In this document: positions 31,269 to 41,437 of the stretch, piece by piece
Layout: every line of letters begins with the position of its first letter
Position numbering within the stretch: the stretch's first letter is position 1
Origin: Gammaproteobacteria bacterium
GTDB taxonomy: Bacteria; Pseudomonadota; Gammaproteobacteria; Eutrophobiales; Eutrophobiaceae
Assembly (NCBI GenBank): GCA_004297165.1
Contig: SCUJ01000011.1
Coordinates: forward strand, 1 to 64,000
Length of the DNA: 64,000 bases
Direction of reading: 5' to 3'
Notes under the pieces: model-generated
Database searches by the model: none
Told to the model about the DNA's origin: nothing
What the model saw: only the letters and a program-made list of their open reading frames with translations
Program-made: the position numbers and the translations under genes

Positions 31269-33746
31269 ATGTTGAGGTTTACCGCTAAATTATTTGCTCT
31301 TCTGTGTCTGGCCGGGATCCTGTCGATCATCGGCCTGTGTCTTTACATCATCCCGAAGTTACCGGAAATCGAGACCCTGCGGGAAGTTAAGATGCAGGTG
31401 CCGTTGCGCGTATATTCGCAGGATGGATCGCTGATCGCCGAGTTCGGCGAGAAACGCCGGCAACCGATTCGCATCGAAGAAATTCCCCGCTCCATGATCG
31501 AGGCGGTACTTGCCGCCGAGGATGATCGCTTCTACGAGCATCCCGGCGTGGACTGGCAGGGCATCACCCGCGCCGTAGTCAATCTCATCCTCACCGGGAA
31601 GAAATCCATCGGCGGCAGCACCATCACCATGCAGGTCGCGCGTAACTTCTTTCTGAGTTTCGAGAAATCCTATATCCGCAAGATTAACGAAATCTTTCTG
31701 GCACTAAAGATCGAACGTGAATTGAGCAAGGATGAAATCCTCGAACTCTACATGAACAAAGTCTTTTTCGGCCATCGCGCCTATGGCGTCGGTGCGGCTG
31801 CCCTGGTTTACTACGGGCAGGAACTTAATAATCTCACACTGCCGCAGATCGCCATGATCGCCGGGTCGGCACAAAGCCCATCGCGGACGAATCCGGTGAG
31901 TAATCCCGACAGGGCGCTAATCCGTAGAAAATACGTTCTCGGTCGGATGTTGGAACAGGGCTATATCACCGAAGAAGAATATGACGGCGCGGTGAATGCC
32001 CCGGAGACGGCGTCGCTCCACGGACCTATTGTCGATCTGGAAGCGCCTGACGTTGCGGAGATGGTGCGCAGTCAGATGGTCAGCCGGTTCGGCGAAGCCG
32101 CCTACGACGACGGCTACAAGGTCTACACCACGATCCGGGATCGTAATCAATCTGCCGCCACCCGAGCGTTACACTCCACCCTGAACGATTACGACAGACG
32201 TCATGGCTTCAGGGGGGTAGAGGCGCATACCGACCTCGCCGATGGCGGAAACGACCAGGATTGGATAGAGATACTTCGGTCGTACTCTAACCTGGGTGAA
32301 CTGAAACCCGCACTGGTGACCTCGGTGTCGGACAAGGATGCGGGGATCTTTGTAAAGGATGTGGGACCGGCCGTCATCGAATGGCAACACCTCGAATGGG
32401 CGCGAAGATATATTTCTGAGAACCGCCGTGGCCCCACTCCAAAAACAGCCGAAGAGATTTTGCAGCGGGGCGACATAATCCGCGTGAGTCCTAATGCTGA
32501 AAACCAGTGGCAACTCATGCAGGCGCCTGAAGTCGAAGGCGCACTGGTATCCGCCGATCCGGCCACCGGCGCCGTGCTGGCGCTGGTCGGCGGTTATGAT
32601 TTCAGACGCAGCCAATTCAATCGCATCATCCAGGCCCATCGGCAACCCGGCTCCAGTTTCAAACCGTTCATTTATTCCGCGGCGCTGGAAGCCGGCTTCA
32701 CGGCCGCGAGTCTCGTCAACGACGCACCGGTAATTTTTGACGATCCGGGGATCGGAGGAACCTGGAGACCCGAAAATTACACGGGGAAATACTATGGACC
32801 TACGCGGCTGCGGGATGCCCTCATCCATTCGCGGAATCTCGTGTCCATCCGCGTCCTCAATGAAATTGGCGTGGAACCTGCCCTCGAGCACATCGCCAAC
32901 TTCGGTTATGACATGAACGAGCTGCCCCACAGTCTCTCGCTTGCCCTCGGCAGCGGGGCCGTCACCCCCTGGCAACACCTCGCCGGCTACATTGTCCTCG
33001 CAAACGGCGGTTATCGTGTGGCGCCCTATTTCATTGATCGAATCGAGCAATCCGGCGGCAAGGTCGTGGAGAAAATCATCCCGCCGCGGATATGCACGGA
33101 ACCGCCGCCTGCGGCGCCCGGTGAACCTCTGTTCTCGGACGCGACCGCAACGGGTGGGACTGCGCCGCCCAACCCATCGGGCGGTGTCGCCATTACTCCT
33201 GTCATGCCGTCGGAAAATCCAGAGCCTGCGACCTGCGTGGAGCGCACGCTGGATCCCAGAAACCTCTGGATCCTGACCGACATGATGCGGGATGTCATCC
33301 AGAATACCGAAGGGACTGGCAGGCGCGCCATGGCGCTCGGCCGCAAGGACCTCTCCGGCAAAACCGGCACTACCAACGATCAGAGCGACGCCTGGTTCGC
33401 AGGTTTCAATGCGCGGGTGGTCACGATCGCCTGGGTCGGTTTCGATGATTTTCAGCGCAAGCTAGGCAACAACGAGACGGGAGGCGTCGCGGCCCTGCCC
33501 ATGTGGATCGAATATATGCGCACGGCGCTTGAAGGGGTCCCGGAAAGCATCCTGGAGCGGCCGGCCGGTCTCGTAAATGTACTTATCGATCCGATCAGCG
33601 GCAGCCCCACAAACGCCGGCGACCCCCGCGCCATCTTCGAGGTGTTCCGCGTCGACAATGCCCCAGGCGTGGGGCAAGACGGGGGCCTGCCCGAGGTCTT
33701 CGAGAGGCAGGATACCCCCCGGGGCGCCCCCGAGGAGTTGTTCTAA
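31269..33746 (+). CDS. mrcA: Penicillin-binding protein 1A
   Basis: AAEDDRFYEHPGVDWQGI transglycosylase; SSFKPFIYSAAL; KTGTTNDQSDAWFAGF. Confidence 0.96.
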   Translation: MLRFTAKLFALLCLAGILSIIGLCLYIIPKLPEIETLREVKMQVPLRVYSQDGSLIAEFGEKRRQPIRIEEIPRSMIEAVLAAEDDRFYEHPGVDWQGITRAVVNLILTGKKSIGGSTITMQVARNFFLSFEKSYIRKINEIFLALKIERELSKDEILELYMNKVFFGHRAYGVGAAALVYYGQELNNLTLPQIAMIAGSAQSPSRTNPVSNPDRALIRRKYVLGRMLEQGYITEEEYDGAVNAPETASLHGPIVDLEAPDVAEMVRSQMVSRFGEAAYDDGYKVYTTIRDRNQSAATRALHSTLNDYDRRHGFRGVEAHTDLADGGNDQDWIEILRSYSNLGELKPALVTSVSDKDAGIFVKDVGPAVIEWQHLEWARRYISENRRGPTPKTAEEILQRGDIIRVSPNAENQWQLMQAPEVEGALVSADPATGAVLALVGGYDFRRSQFNRIIQAHRQPGSSFKPFIYSAALEAGFTAASLVNDAPVIFDDPGIGGTWRPENYTGKYYGPTRLRDALIHSRNLVSIRVLNEIGVEPALEHIANFGYDMNELPHSLSLALGSGAVTPWQHLAGYIVLANGGYRVAPYFIDRIEQSGGKVVEKIIPPRICTEPPPAAPGEPLFSDATATGGTAPPNPSGGVAITPVMPSENPEPATCVERTLDPRNLWILTDMMRDVIQNTEGTGRRAMALGRKDLSGKTGTTNDQSDAWFAGFNARVVTIAWVGFDDFQRKLGNNETGGVAALPMWIEYMRTALEGVPESILERPAGLVNVLIDPISGSPTNAGDPRAIFEVFRVDNAPGVGQDGGLPEVFERQDTPRGAPEELF

Positions 33747-33760
33747 TCCCGGACACGGTC

Positions 33761-34381
33761 ATGAACGAATCCAGTTCCCGCGCCTCGGCCAGGATCCGTC
33801 TCGCCATCGCCAGCGCCGCGGCAAAATACATCGCCGTGGATGGCATGAACGATTTTTTGGCGGCAAAACGCAAGGCGGCAGTGCAACTCGGTCTCAATCC
33901 CGGCCGTAACATGCCCTCGAATATCGAGGTGGAAGAGGCGCTCGTCGAATACCAGGGCCTGTTTCATGGCGAACGGCAATCCCGAGCACTGCGGGAGATG
34001 CGCTTCGCCGCCGTCCGGGCCATGAAGTTTCTCCATCCGTTCGATCCCCATCTGGTCGGCCCCGTGTTGCGGGGCACGGCCACGCCTCACACCGAGATCA
34101 CCTTGCACCTCTTCTGCGAGGAGCCGGAACAACCGGGTTTCCTGCTGCGTGAACATGGCATCCCTTTCCAGGTAACGAGTAAAAGTATCCGTCTCAATGG
34201 CCGTGAACTGATCGAACTGCCCGCCTACCGCTTCGACGCACAGGACTATTCCTTCATCCTGATAGTGTTCGCCGGCAAACACAAAAACCTCGCGCCCTTG
34301 AGCGGCATCGACGGCAGACCGGAACCGCGCGCAGATTCCGGCCAGGTCTCGGCGCTGCTTGACTCGGCAGGCGCCGATTGA
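33761..34381 (+). CDS. Conserved-looking hypothetical, possible nucleotidyltransferase-like fold
   Basis: 206-aa ORF overlapping priA start by 4 bp; FDPHLVGPVLRGTATPHTEITLHLF weakly resembles a nucleotidyltransferase signature. Confidence 0.65.
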   Translation: MNESSSRASARIRLAIASAAAKYIAVDGMNDFLAAKRKAAVQLGLNPGRNMPSNIEVEEALVEYQGLFHGERQSRALREMRFAAVRAMKFLHPFDPHLVGPVLRGTATPHTEITLHLFCEEPEQPGFLLREHGIPFQVTSKSIRLNGRELIELPAYRFDAQDYSFILIVFAGKHKNLAPLSGIDGRPEPRADSGQVSALLDSAGAD

Positions 34382-36612
34382 AGCCCGCAGTGGAGTCGTC
34401 CAGGCCATCTGGCCGCAGGGTCGTTTTGCGCGTGACCCTGCCGGCGCCTGTACGGCGGCTGTTCGACTACCTCCTGCCGCAGGATCTGGCTGACCGGACC
34501 ATCAGACCAGGCATGCGGGTGCGAGTCCCTTTCGGCAAATCCAGCATCAGGACCGGCCTCGTCCTCGGGATCGCGGATGCCAGCGAACTCGAACCCGGGC
34601 GCCTGAAATGCATCATCGGCATACTGGATGATTCCCCGGCGCTCTCCAAGTCCCAAATGAAACTCCTTGCGTGGGCCAGCGATTATTATCAGCACCCCGT
34701 GGGCGAGGTATATTTCAACGGACTGCCGGTCCTGTTGCGCCAGGGAAAACCCGCAAGCGTCAAGCGACGCCATTTTTGGACGCTTACCGCGGCGGGTCTG
34801 TCGTTCGATTCCGCATCGCTCGCCCGTGCTCCCCGGCAACGTCTGATGCTCGAACAACTCCGGCAGCGCGAGCACGGGCTGGATCCCGAGAGCGAAGGGT
34901 TCGACAATCTCGATCACCGCTGCCTGCGGATACTTGAACAGAAGGGCCTCGTTCACCGCTTGGAAGTGGAGGACCGGACCGAGGCGAGTCCGGCGCCAGT
35001 CACGCCATTATGTCTGAATCCGGAGCAGGCAGAGGCCGCCGACCGGATAGAAAAACTGTCCGGCGTATTTCATTGCATTCTGCTCAACGGCGTCACCGGC
35101 AGCGGCAAGACCGAGGTATATCTCAGCCTGATCCGCCGGAATATCGCAGCCGGCAGACAATCCCTCATCCTGGTCCCGGAGATTGGCCTGACGCCGCAGT
35201 TGATGGAACGCATCCGCGAACGCCTCGGGGCCCGGATCGCAATACTTCATTCGGGACTTACCGACACGGAACGCCTGAATGCCTGGCTTGAGGCGCGCGA
35301 CGGCCGCATCCCGGTGATCCTGGGCACCCGTTCCGCAGTATGGACGCCGCTGAAAAATCCGGGGTTGATCATCGTCGATGAGGAGCACGACGATTCCTAC
35401 AAACAACAGGAAGGCTTTCGTTATTCCGCGCGGGATGTCGCCATCATGCGAGCCAAGCTCTTGGGGATACCAGTCGTGCTCGGCAGCGCGACGCCTTCAA
35501 TGGAAAGCCTCTGCAATGCAGGCAATGACAAATACATCGAGTTGCGCCTGCGCGAGCGGGTGGCGCAGGTCCCGCACCCGGAATTTAGGATCGTGGATAT
35601 GCGCTCCCGGCCAATGCAGGGCGCACTTTCCGATGTGTTGCTGCGGGCCATCGGCGAGGACCTTGCGGTCAGGAAACAAGTGCTGCTGTTCCTCAACAAG
35701 CGCGGTTATTCCCCGGTATTGATGTGCCATGGCTGCGGTTGGTCGGCGCGCTGCAACCGCTGCGAACTGCCAATGACCTATTACAAAAAGGAGGGAAGGA
35801 TCGCCTGCCATCATTGCGGCAGCGGAAAACCGGCCCCAGGGATGTGCCCGGACTGCGGCGCGAACCAGCTTTTCCAGATCGGTCACGGCACCGAGCGTCT
35901 GACGGAAACGCTCGCGGAGGCATTTCCCGGCGCCCGGATCCTGCGGATCGATCGTGACTCGACCCGCCGGCGCGGCGCGCTTAACGACATGATTGAGGCC
36001 ATTCACTCAGGGACGGTGGACATCCTCGTGGGCACGCAAATGCTCGCGAAGGGACACCACTTCCCGAACCTGGATCTCGTGGGGATCATCGATGCCGATC
36101 GCGGCCTCTTCAGCGCCGATTTCCGCGCGAGCGAACGGATGGCGCAACTGGTATTGCAGGTCAGCGGCCGGGCCGGTCGGGTTTCCGGCGGCGGCCGGGT
36201 GTTGTTGCAGACGCACCATCCGGATCACCCGCTGCTGCACGAACTGGTCGGGCAGGGTTATGAAAAATTCGCCCACTCCCTGCTGGAAGAGCGGCGGGCG
36301 GCGCGACTGCCGCCCTACGCTCATATCGCGCTCCTTCAGGCGGAGGATTATGACCCGGCGCGGTTGCGGCAGTTTCTCGCGCAGGCGCGCGCAAGCCTCG
36401 TGGATATCGAGACCGGCATTGAGGTGTACGGTCCCTATCCGGCCCCGCTGGAAAAACGGGCGGGTCGGTCTCGCTGTCAGATATTGATTCAGTCGTCCGG
36501 GCGCAAGCGTTTGCAGGCCGCCTTGTCCGTCTGGGCGCCGCGCCTCGAATCGATTGCCTCCGGCAAAAAGGTCCGCTGGTTCCTGGACGTGGATCCGCGC
36601 GAGATGATCTGA
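34378..36612 (+). CDS. priA: Primosomal protein N' (PriA helicase)
   Basis: LLNGVTGSGKTEVYL; DEEHDDSYKQQE; zinc-binding CHGCGWSARCNRCELPMTYY. Confidence 0.97.
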   Translation: MKPAVESSRPSGRRVVLRVTLPAPVRRLFDYLLPQDLADRTIRPGMRVRVPFGKSSIRTGLVLGIADASELEPGRLKCIIGILDDSPALSKSQMKLLAWASDYYQHPVGEVYFNGLPVLLRQGKPASVKRRHFWTLTAAGLSFDSASLARAPRQRLMLEQLRQREHGLDPESEGFDNLDHRCLRILEQKGLVHRLEVEDRTEASPAPVTPLCLNPEQAEAADRIEKLSGVFHCILLNGVTGSGKTEVYLSLIRRNIAAGRQSLILVPEIGLTPQLMERIRERLGARIAILHSGLTDTERLNAWLEARDGRIPVILGTRSAVWTPLKNPGLIIVDEEHDDSYKQQEGFRYSARDVAIMRAKLLGIPVVLGSATPSMESLCNAGNDKYIELRLRERVAQVPHPEFRIVDMRSRPMQGALSDVLLRAIGEDLAVRKQVLLFLNKRGYSPVLMCHGCGWSARCNRCELPMTYYKKEGRIACHHCGSGKPAPGMCPDCGANQLFQIGHGTERLTETLAEAFPGARILRIDRDSTRRRGALNDMIEAIHSGTVDILVGTQMLAKGHHFPNLDLVGIIDADRGLFSADFRASERMAQLVLQVSGRAGRVSGGGRVLLQTHHPDHPLLHELVGQGYEKFAHSLLEERRAARLPPYAHIALLQAEDYDPARLRQFLAQARASLVDIETGIEVYGPYPAPLEKRAGRSRCQILIQSSGRKRLQAALSVWAPRLESIASGKKVRWFLDVDPREMI

Positions 36613-36697
36613 ACGTCACGCCAGTCCCGCCGCCCTTCATGAATAACGCCGGACAAGATAGAATGCCCGGTCTTTTAACCCGGTAACCAGTCATTCG

Positions 36698-38446
36698 ATG
36701 CGGTCACACCTCACACAACTCTTGGAACAATCCCTGCAAAGGCTGAGTGATGCCGGGGCATTACGGCTCCCTGAAGACCTCGCCATCAACGTGGAGCGAA
36801 CCAGGGACAGCGCGCATGGCGATCTGGCGAGCAACATCGCCCTGCTGCTGGCAAAAACAGCCGGGATGAAACCGCGGGATCTCGCGCAGCGGATCGCCGA
36901 CCATCTCCCCGCCTCGGCGCAGGTACGCAAGGTGGAGATCGCGGGTCCGGGGTTCATCAATTTCTTCCTAACCGAACGTTCGGGACAGGCGGTGATCGAG
37001 ACGATCCACGCCGCGGGCGAGCGCTTCGGCTGCAGCGATCTTGGCAAAGGGAAAAAAATCCTGATCGAGTTCGTTTCCGTCAACCCGACCGGTCCGCTGC
37101 ATGTGGGACATGGCCGCGGGGCTGCCTACGGCGCCGCGGTTGCGAACCTTTTGGATGCTTGCGGTTATACGGTGACGCGGGAATATTATGTCAACGACGC
37201 GGGCCGGCAGATGGACATCCTGGCGCTCAGCGTCTGGCTCCGCTATCTGGAACTGAACGGAACTCCAGTGAGTTTCCCTGGGAATGCCTATCAGGGGGAT
37301 TACATCCGGGAGATCGCCGCCGGGCTTCGAGCGCGTGTTGGTGCGGATTTGCTGCCTGACGCCCCGGATTTACCCGCGGAAGTAACTGCGATCGCCGATC
37401 CCGAGGAACGGCTCGACGCGCTGATCGAATTCGCGAAACAGAGCCTGGGCGCCTCCGCGTATCGGACGATCCATGCCACCGCCCTCGCCGAGATTTTGCG
37501 CGACATCCGCACGGAACTGGAATCCATGAATATCCGGTTCGATAACTGGTATTCCGAGCAATCGCTGTTCGACAGCGGCAAGGTGGATGACTGCATCGAA
37601 AGGCTGAGGCAAGGCGGCGAGTTATATCTCGAAAACGGCGCAGACTGGTTCCGCGCCACCAAATACGGTGACGAAAAGGATCGCGTCGTGGTCCGCGAGA
37701 ATGGCCAGAAGACATATTTCGCCTCCGACATCGCCTACCATCACGACAAGCTCGCGCGCGGCTTCGATCGCGCGATCAATGTGTGGGGCGCGGATCACCA
37801 CGGCTATATCCCGCGGGTGAAGGGCGCGCTTCAGGCGCTCGGCGAGGACCCGGAGCGGCTGGAGATCCTGCTGGTGCAGTTCGCGGTGCTCTATCGCGGC
37901 AGCGAGAAGGTGCAGATGTCCACGCGTTCGGGCAACTATGTGACCTTGCGGGATCTGTGCGCCGAGGTCGGCAAGGATGCGGCGCGCTTCTTCTACGTGA
38001 CCCGCCGGTCCGAGCAGCATCTGGATTTCGATCTGGAACTCGCTAAATCGCAATCGAACGACAACCCGGTCTATTACATTCAATACGCCCACGCCCGCAT
38101 TTGCAGCGTGCTGGAACAACTGCGGGCGAGAAATCTCGAATACCGGCCTGAACGCGCCTTGACCAATCTTTCTCTGCTGTCGGCGGCGCCTGAACTCGCC
38201 CTCCTGCGGACGCTGCCCAAATATCCCGAAGTTGTGTCTGCCGCCGCCGCGTCACGCGAGCCGCATCAACTCGCCTTTTATCTGCGCGACCTGGCGACGG
38301 AATTCCACGGGTATTACAATTCGCACCAGTTTCTCATCGAGGATGTCAGCCTCAGGGAGGCGCGGCTCGCCCTGATCGTCGCCATCCGGCAGGTCATCCG
38401 CAACGGCCTCGCCATACTGGGGGTATCGGCCCCGGAGCAGATGTGA
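36698..38446 (+). CDS. argS: Arginyl-tRNA synthetase
   Basis: VSVNPTGPLHVGHGRGAAYG; C-terminal DALR-like domain. Confidence 0.97.
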   Translation: MRSHLTQLLEQSLQRLSDAGALRLPEDLAINVERTRDSAHGDLASNIALLLAKTAGMKPRDLAQRIADHLPASAQVRKVEIAGPGFINFFLTERSGQAVIETIHAAGERFGCSDLGKGKKILIEFVSVNPTGPLHVGHGRGAAYGAAVANLLDACGYTVTREYYVNDAGRQMDILALSVWLRYLELNGTPVSFPGNAYQGDYIREIAAGLRARVGADLLPDAPDLPAEVTAIADPEERLDALIEFAKQSLGASAYRTIHATALAEILRDIRTELESMNIRFDNWYSEQSLFDSGKVDDCIERLRQGGELYLENGADWFRATKYGDEKDRVVVRENGQKTYFASDIAYHHDKLARGFDRAINVWGADHHGYIPRVKGALQALGEDPERLEILLVQFAVLYRGSEKVQMSTRSGNYVTLRDLCAEVGKDAARFFYVTRRSEQHLDFDLELAKSQSNDNPVYYIQYAHARICSVLEQLRARNLEYRPERALTNLSLLSAAPELALLRTLPKYPEVVSAAAASREPHQLAFYLRDLATEFHGYYNSHQFLIEDVSLREARLALIVAIRQVIRNGLAILGVSAPEQM

Positions 38447-39030
38447 TGTCGAGAGATTTTAAAAATATCGGCAAACCAGACGCAGCGCCCAGCCCGCTGA
38501 TGGGCTATCTCTTTTCCACTGTGGCGGGCCTGGCCGTGGGTCTGCTTGCGGCATTTCTGGTTTACGTCTATAAAATCCAGCCCGCGGCGGAGGCACCGCA
38601 ACCGGTCACCCTGCCCGCACCCGAGGTTGCCGCGCCGCAAGCGGAAGCCCAGGCCAAACCCGAGGTCCCTGAGCCCACCTTCGATTTCTATACGATCCTC
38701 CCGGAACGTGACGTCAACATTTCCGAGTGGATCGAGGAAACCCCCGCGGCGAATGCCCCCGTAACCGAGACTGCCGCCGAAGCGGACGGAAACTTGTATA
38801 TCTTTCAAGTGGGTTCGTTCGAGGAATTCGAGGCGGCCGACCAGCTCAAGGCGCGCCTCGCGCTGATCGGCATCAAGGCGGATATTCAACGCGTGGTCAT
38901 CAACGGTCAGGAAACCACGCACCGGGTGCGCGTCGGGCCCTACCAGGAACAGAGCCGGATCCAGGAAATCAGGGAACGCCTGCTGGATAACAACATCGAA
39001 TTCATGTTGCTCAGGCTGAACGCCGACTGA
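38443..39030 (+). CDS. SPOR-domain protein, FtsN-like
   Basis: N-terminal TM, proline/alanine linker, YIFQVGSFEEFEAADQLKARLALIG. Confidence 0.88.
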   Translation: MMSRDFKNIGKPDAAPSPLMGYLFSTVAGLAVGLLAAFLVYVYKIQPAAEAPQPVTLPAPEVAAPQAEAQAKPEVPEPTFDFYTILPERDVNISEWIEETPAANAPVTETAAEADGNLYIFQVGSFEEFEAADQLKARLALIGIKADIQRVVINGQETTHRVRVGPYQEQSRIQEIRERLLDNNIEFMLLRLNAD

Positions 39031-39099
39031 AAAACCACTGCGCGCCGCATGGCGACATCGCGCGCGTCCACCCTAGAATGGACAAGGCTCTAATTGGAT

Positions 39100-39173
39100 T
39101 GGAGCGGGTGATGGGAATCGAACCCACGCTCTCAGCTTGGGAAGCTGATGTTCTACCATTGAACTACACCCGC
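39100..39173 (-). tRNA. tRNA-Gly (CCC)
   Basis: Reverse complement GCGGGTGTAGTTCAATGGTAGAACATCAGCTTCCCAAGCTGAGAGCGTGGGTTCGATTCCCATCACCCGCTCCA folds as a full cloverleaf, anticodon CCC, encoded CCA. Confidence 0.95.
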
Positions 39174-39432
39174 CTGGAATGGCGGACATTACAGCCCGGA
39201 CCCGGGTACTTCTTTTTGCCCGATCAGCCGCGAACAAATGACGGTTGGAAAAGGCGCGGACGGAAACTGTATCGGTCTGTATCAGGGGCTGGAAAGTAGT
39301 GTAATATGAATCCGTTGATCAGGGAAGGAGCGGGGTTTTTAATATCCGTAAGCTTGGATCCCGAATGAGGTATTTGGCTTGATGGAACTTGTTTACCAGA
39401 TGATGACGGGATTCGCCGCGACATACTGAACC

Positions 39433-39813
39433 ATGGTCATTAACGCCACGCCCACCGTCGTCGTCGTCGATGACAGCCCCTCCATCAAGACCATTTTCGA
39501 AAGAGGCATGGAAGGTCTCAACGTCAAGCTCAGGATCTTCGATTCCGCCCAGAGTTCCTGGGAATATCTCGCCATCAACAAACCCGACCTGCTGTTCCTG
39601 AACATCAAGATGCCCGGCAAGGACGGACTCACCTACCTCAAGGAACTTCGCCAACTGCCGCTGCACCGGGACACGGCGGTTGTCATGATCAGTTCCAAGG
39701 ATTATGCTCAGGACCGTACGATCGCCAACGAACTCGGGGCGCGGGATTTCCTGACCAAGCCGATGCCCATCAGGGCAATCACCGATATCGTGGTGAAATA
39801 TATCGGCAACTGA
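39433..39813 (+). CDS. Stand-alone response-regulator receiver domain
   Basis: VVVVDDSPSIKTIFERGM; MISSKDY; GARDFLTKPMP. Confidence 0.9.
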   Translation: MVINATPTVVVVDDSPSIKTIFERGMEGLNVKLRIFDSAQSSWEYLAINKPDLLFLNIKMPGKDGLTYLKELRQLPLHRDTAVVMISSKDYAQDRTIANELGARDFLTKPMPIRAITDIVVKYIGN

Positions 39814-39843
39814 ACGCTTCCGCCCAAACAATACATTCATGCT

Positions 39844-40755
39844 ATGAGCAAGGCTTATCTCCGCTTCTGGGGGGTGCGCGGATCGTATACGGCGCCCTTC
39901 GCCTCGCACCTCGGCGTCGGCGGCAACACCTCCTGCGTGGAGATCCGGGTCGACGATCATGTCCTGCTGTGCGACGCGGGGACCGGGATCATCAATTTCG
40001 GCAACCACATGCTGCGGCAGAAGGACATCCGGGATCTACTCATCATCCTGACCCATTATCATTGGGACCATATCTGCGGCCTGCCCTTTTTCGTGCCTGC
40101 CTTCGTGCCCGACTGGAACATCAGCATCTTCGGGCCTGGACAGAAGGCCGCCGACATCGAAGAATATGTCTCGGCGCAGATGAAGGCGCCCTTTTTCCCT
40201 GTGGGAACGGAGACCTGGCTGGCGAAAGTCAGATATATCACGCCGCCGCCGGACCATCGTTTTGCGCACGGACCGATCCAGATCGCCTACGATAATGTGC
40301 ACCATCCGGGCAGCACTTATGGCTACCGAATCCGGGCGAACGGTAAAAACATCCTCTACGTTTCTGACAATGAATGCCTGTACCTGGATAAATCCATCAA
40401 GCTGAAATACGGGGAATTGAGCGCGGAGGAACAGTCGCTTTATGACCGCATGCAACGGGAGGAATACGAGGCGGAGATAAAACTCCTGCAGGGCGCGGAT
40501 ATCGTCATCCATGACGCCCAATACACCCCCGAGGATTACCTGAAAAAGCGCGGCTGGGGGCATTCCTGTTTCATTGACACCGTCAACACCGCCATCGAGG
40601 CGGGGGTAAAGGAATTGTATCTCTATCACCACGATCCGAACTATGACGACCAGGAGATGGAAAAGATTCAGCGCCGCGCCTTGGAGGTCATAAGAGAGCG
40701 CAAATCTGATCTCGTCTGCCATCTGGCGAAAGAAGGGATGATCATTGAGCTGTAA
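39844..40755 (+). CDS. MBL-fold metallo-hydrolase
   Basis: FWGVRGSYTAP...VGGNTSCVEI; LTHYHWDHICGLPFF. Confidence 0.92.
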   Translation: MSKAYLRFWGVRGSYTAPFASHLGVGGNTSCVEIRVDDHVLLCDAGTGIINFGNHMLRQKDIRDLLIILTHYHWDHICGLPFFVPAFVPDWNISIFGPGQKAADIEEYVSAQMKAPFFPVGTETWLAKVRYITPPPDHRFAHGPIQIAYDNVHHPGSTYGYRIRANGKNILYVSDNECLYLDKSIKLKYGELSAEEQSLYDRMQREEYEAEIKLLQGADIVIHDAQYTPEDYLKKRGWGHSCFIDTVNTAIEAGVKELYLYHHDPNYDDQEMEKIQRRALEVIRERKSDLVCHLAKEGMIIEL

Positions 40756-41437
40756 TCCCGCGGCTGCAAACCGGCGAATCAAGAGTTACGTACTGCGCCA
40801 AGGCCGCATCACCCCTGCCCAGAAAAAGGCCCTCACGGAATATCTTCAGCGCTACGCCATCCGGGCCGGCGCATCCCCCCTCGATTTGAACGAGATCTTC
40901 GGCCGGTCAGCGCCCAGGGTTCTCGAGATCGGCGCCGGCAGCGGCGAGTTCACTTTGTGCGAGGCCGCGCTGCATCCGGAAAACGATTACCTAGCCGCCG
41001 AGGTGCACGCGCCGGGGATCGGCAGGCTGCTGCAAGGGATCGCAGCCGGAGGCCTAACGAACATCCGGGTGATCGATCAGGACGTAGTGGTGGCCTTGCA
41101 AGGACTGATCCCCGAGGACGCCCTCGATCAAGCGATGATCTTCTTCCCCGACCCCTGGCCGAAGCAGCGGCACCACAAGCGCCGGCTCATCAACCGTGAA
41201 TTCCTCGATCTCCTCGTCACGCGCATGCGGGCTCATGGTCGTTTGTACCTGGCGACGGATTGGCAGGAACTGGCAGAAGAGATCCGGACGCTCGGCGATG
41301 CGCACCCCCGGCTGTGGAACCTCGCGGGTCCTGGATACTTCGCACCCCGTCCGGCCTGGCGGCCCGAAACGCGCTTCGAACGACGCGGCAAACGACTCGG
41401 CCACGAGGTCTACGACCTGGTCTATTGTTTACGGTAG
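40745..41437 (+). CDS. trmB: tRNA (guanine-N7-)-methyltransferase
   Basis: VLEIGAGSGEF; IFFPDPWPKQRHHKRRLI. Confidence 0.95.
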   Translation: MSCNPAAANRRIKSYVLRQGRITPAQKKALTEYLQRYAIRAGASPLDLNEIFGRSAPRVLEIGAGSGEFTLCEAALHPENDYLAAEVHAPGIGRLLQGIAAGGLTNIRVIDQDVVVALQGLIPEDALDQAMIFFPDPWPKQRHHKRRLINREFLDLLVTRMRAHGRLYLATDWQELAEEIRTLGDAHPRLWNLAGPGYFAPRPAWRPETRFERRGKRLGHEVYDLVYCLR

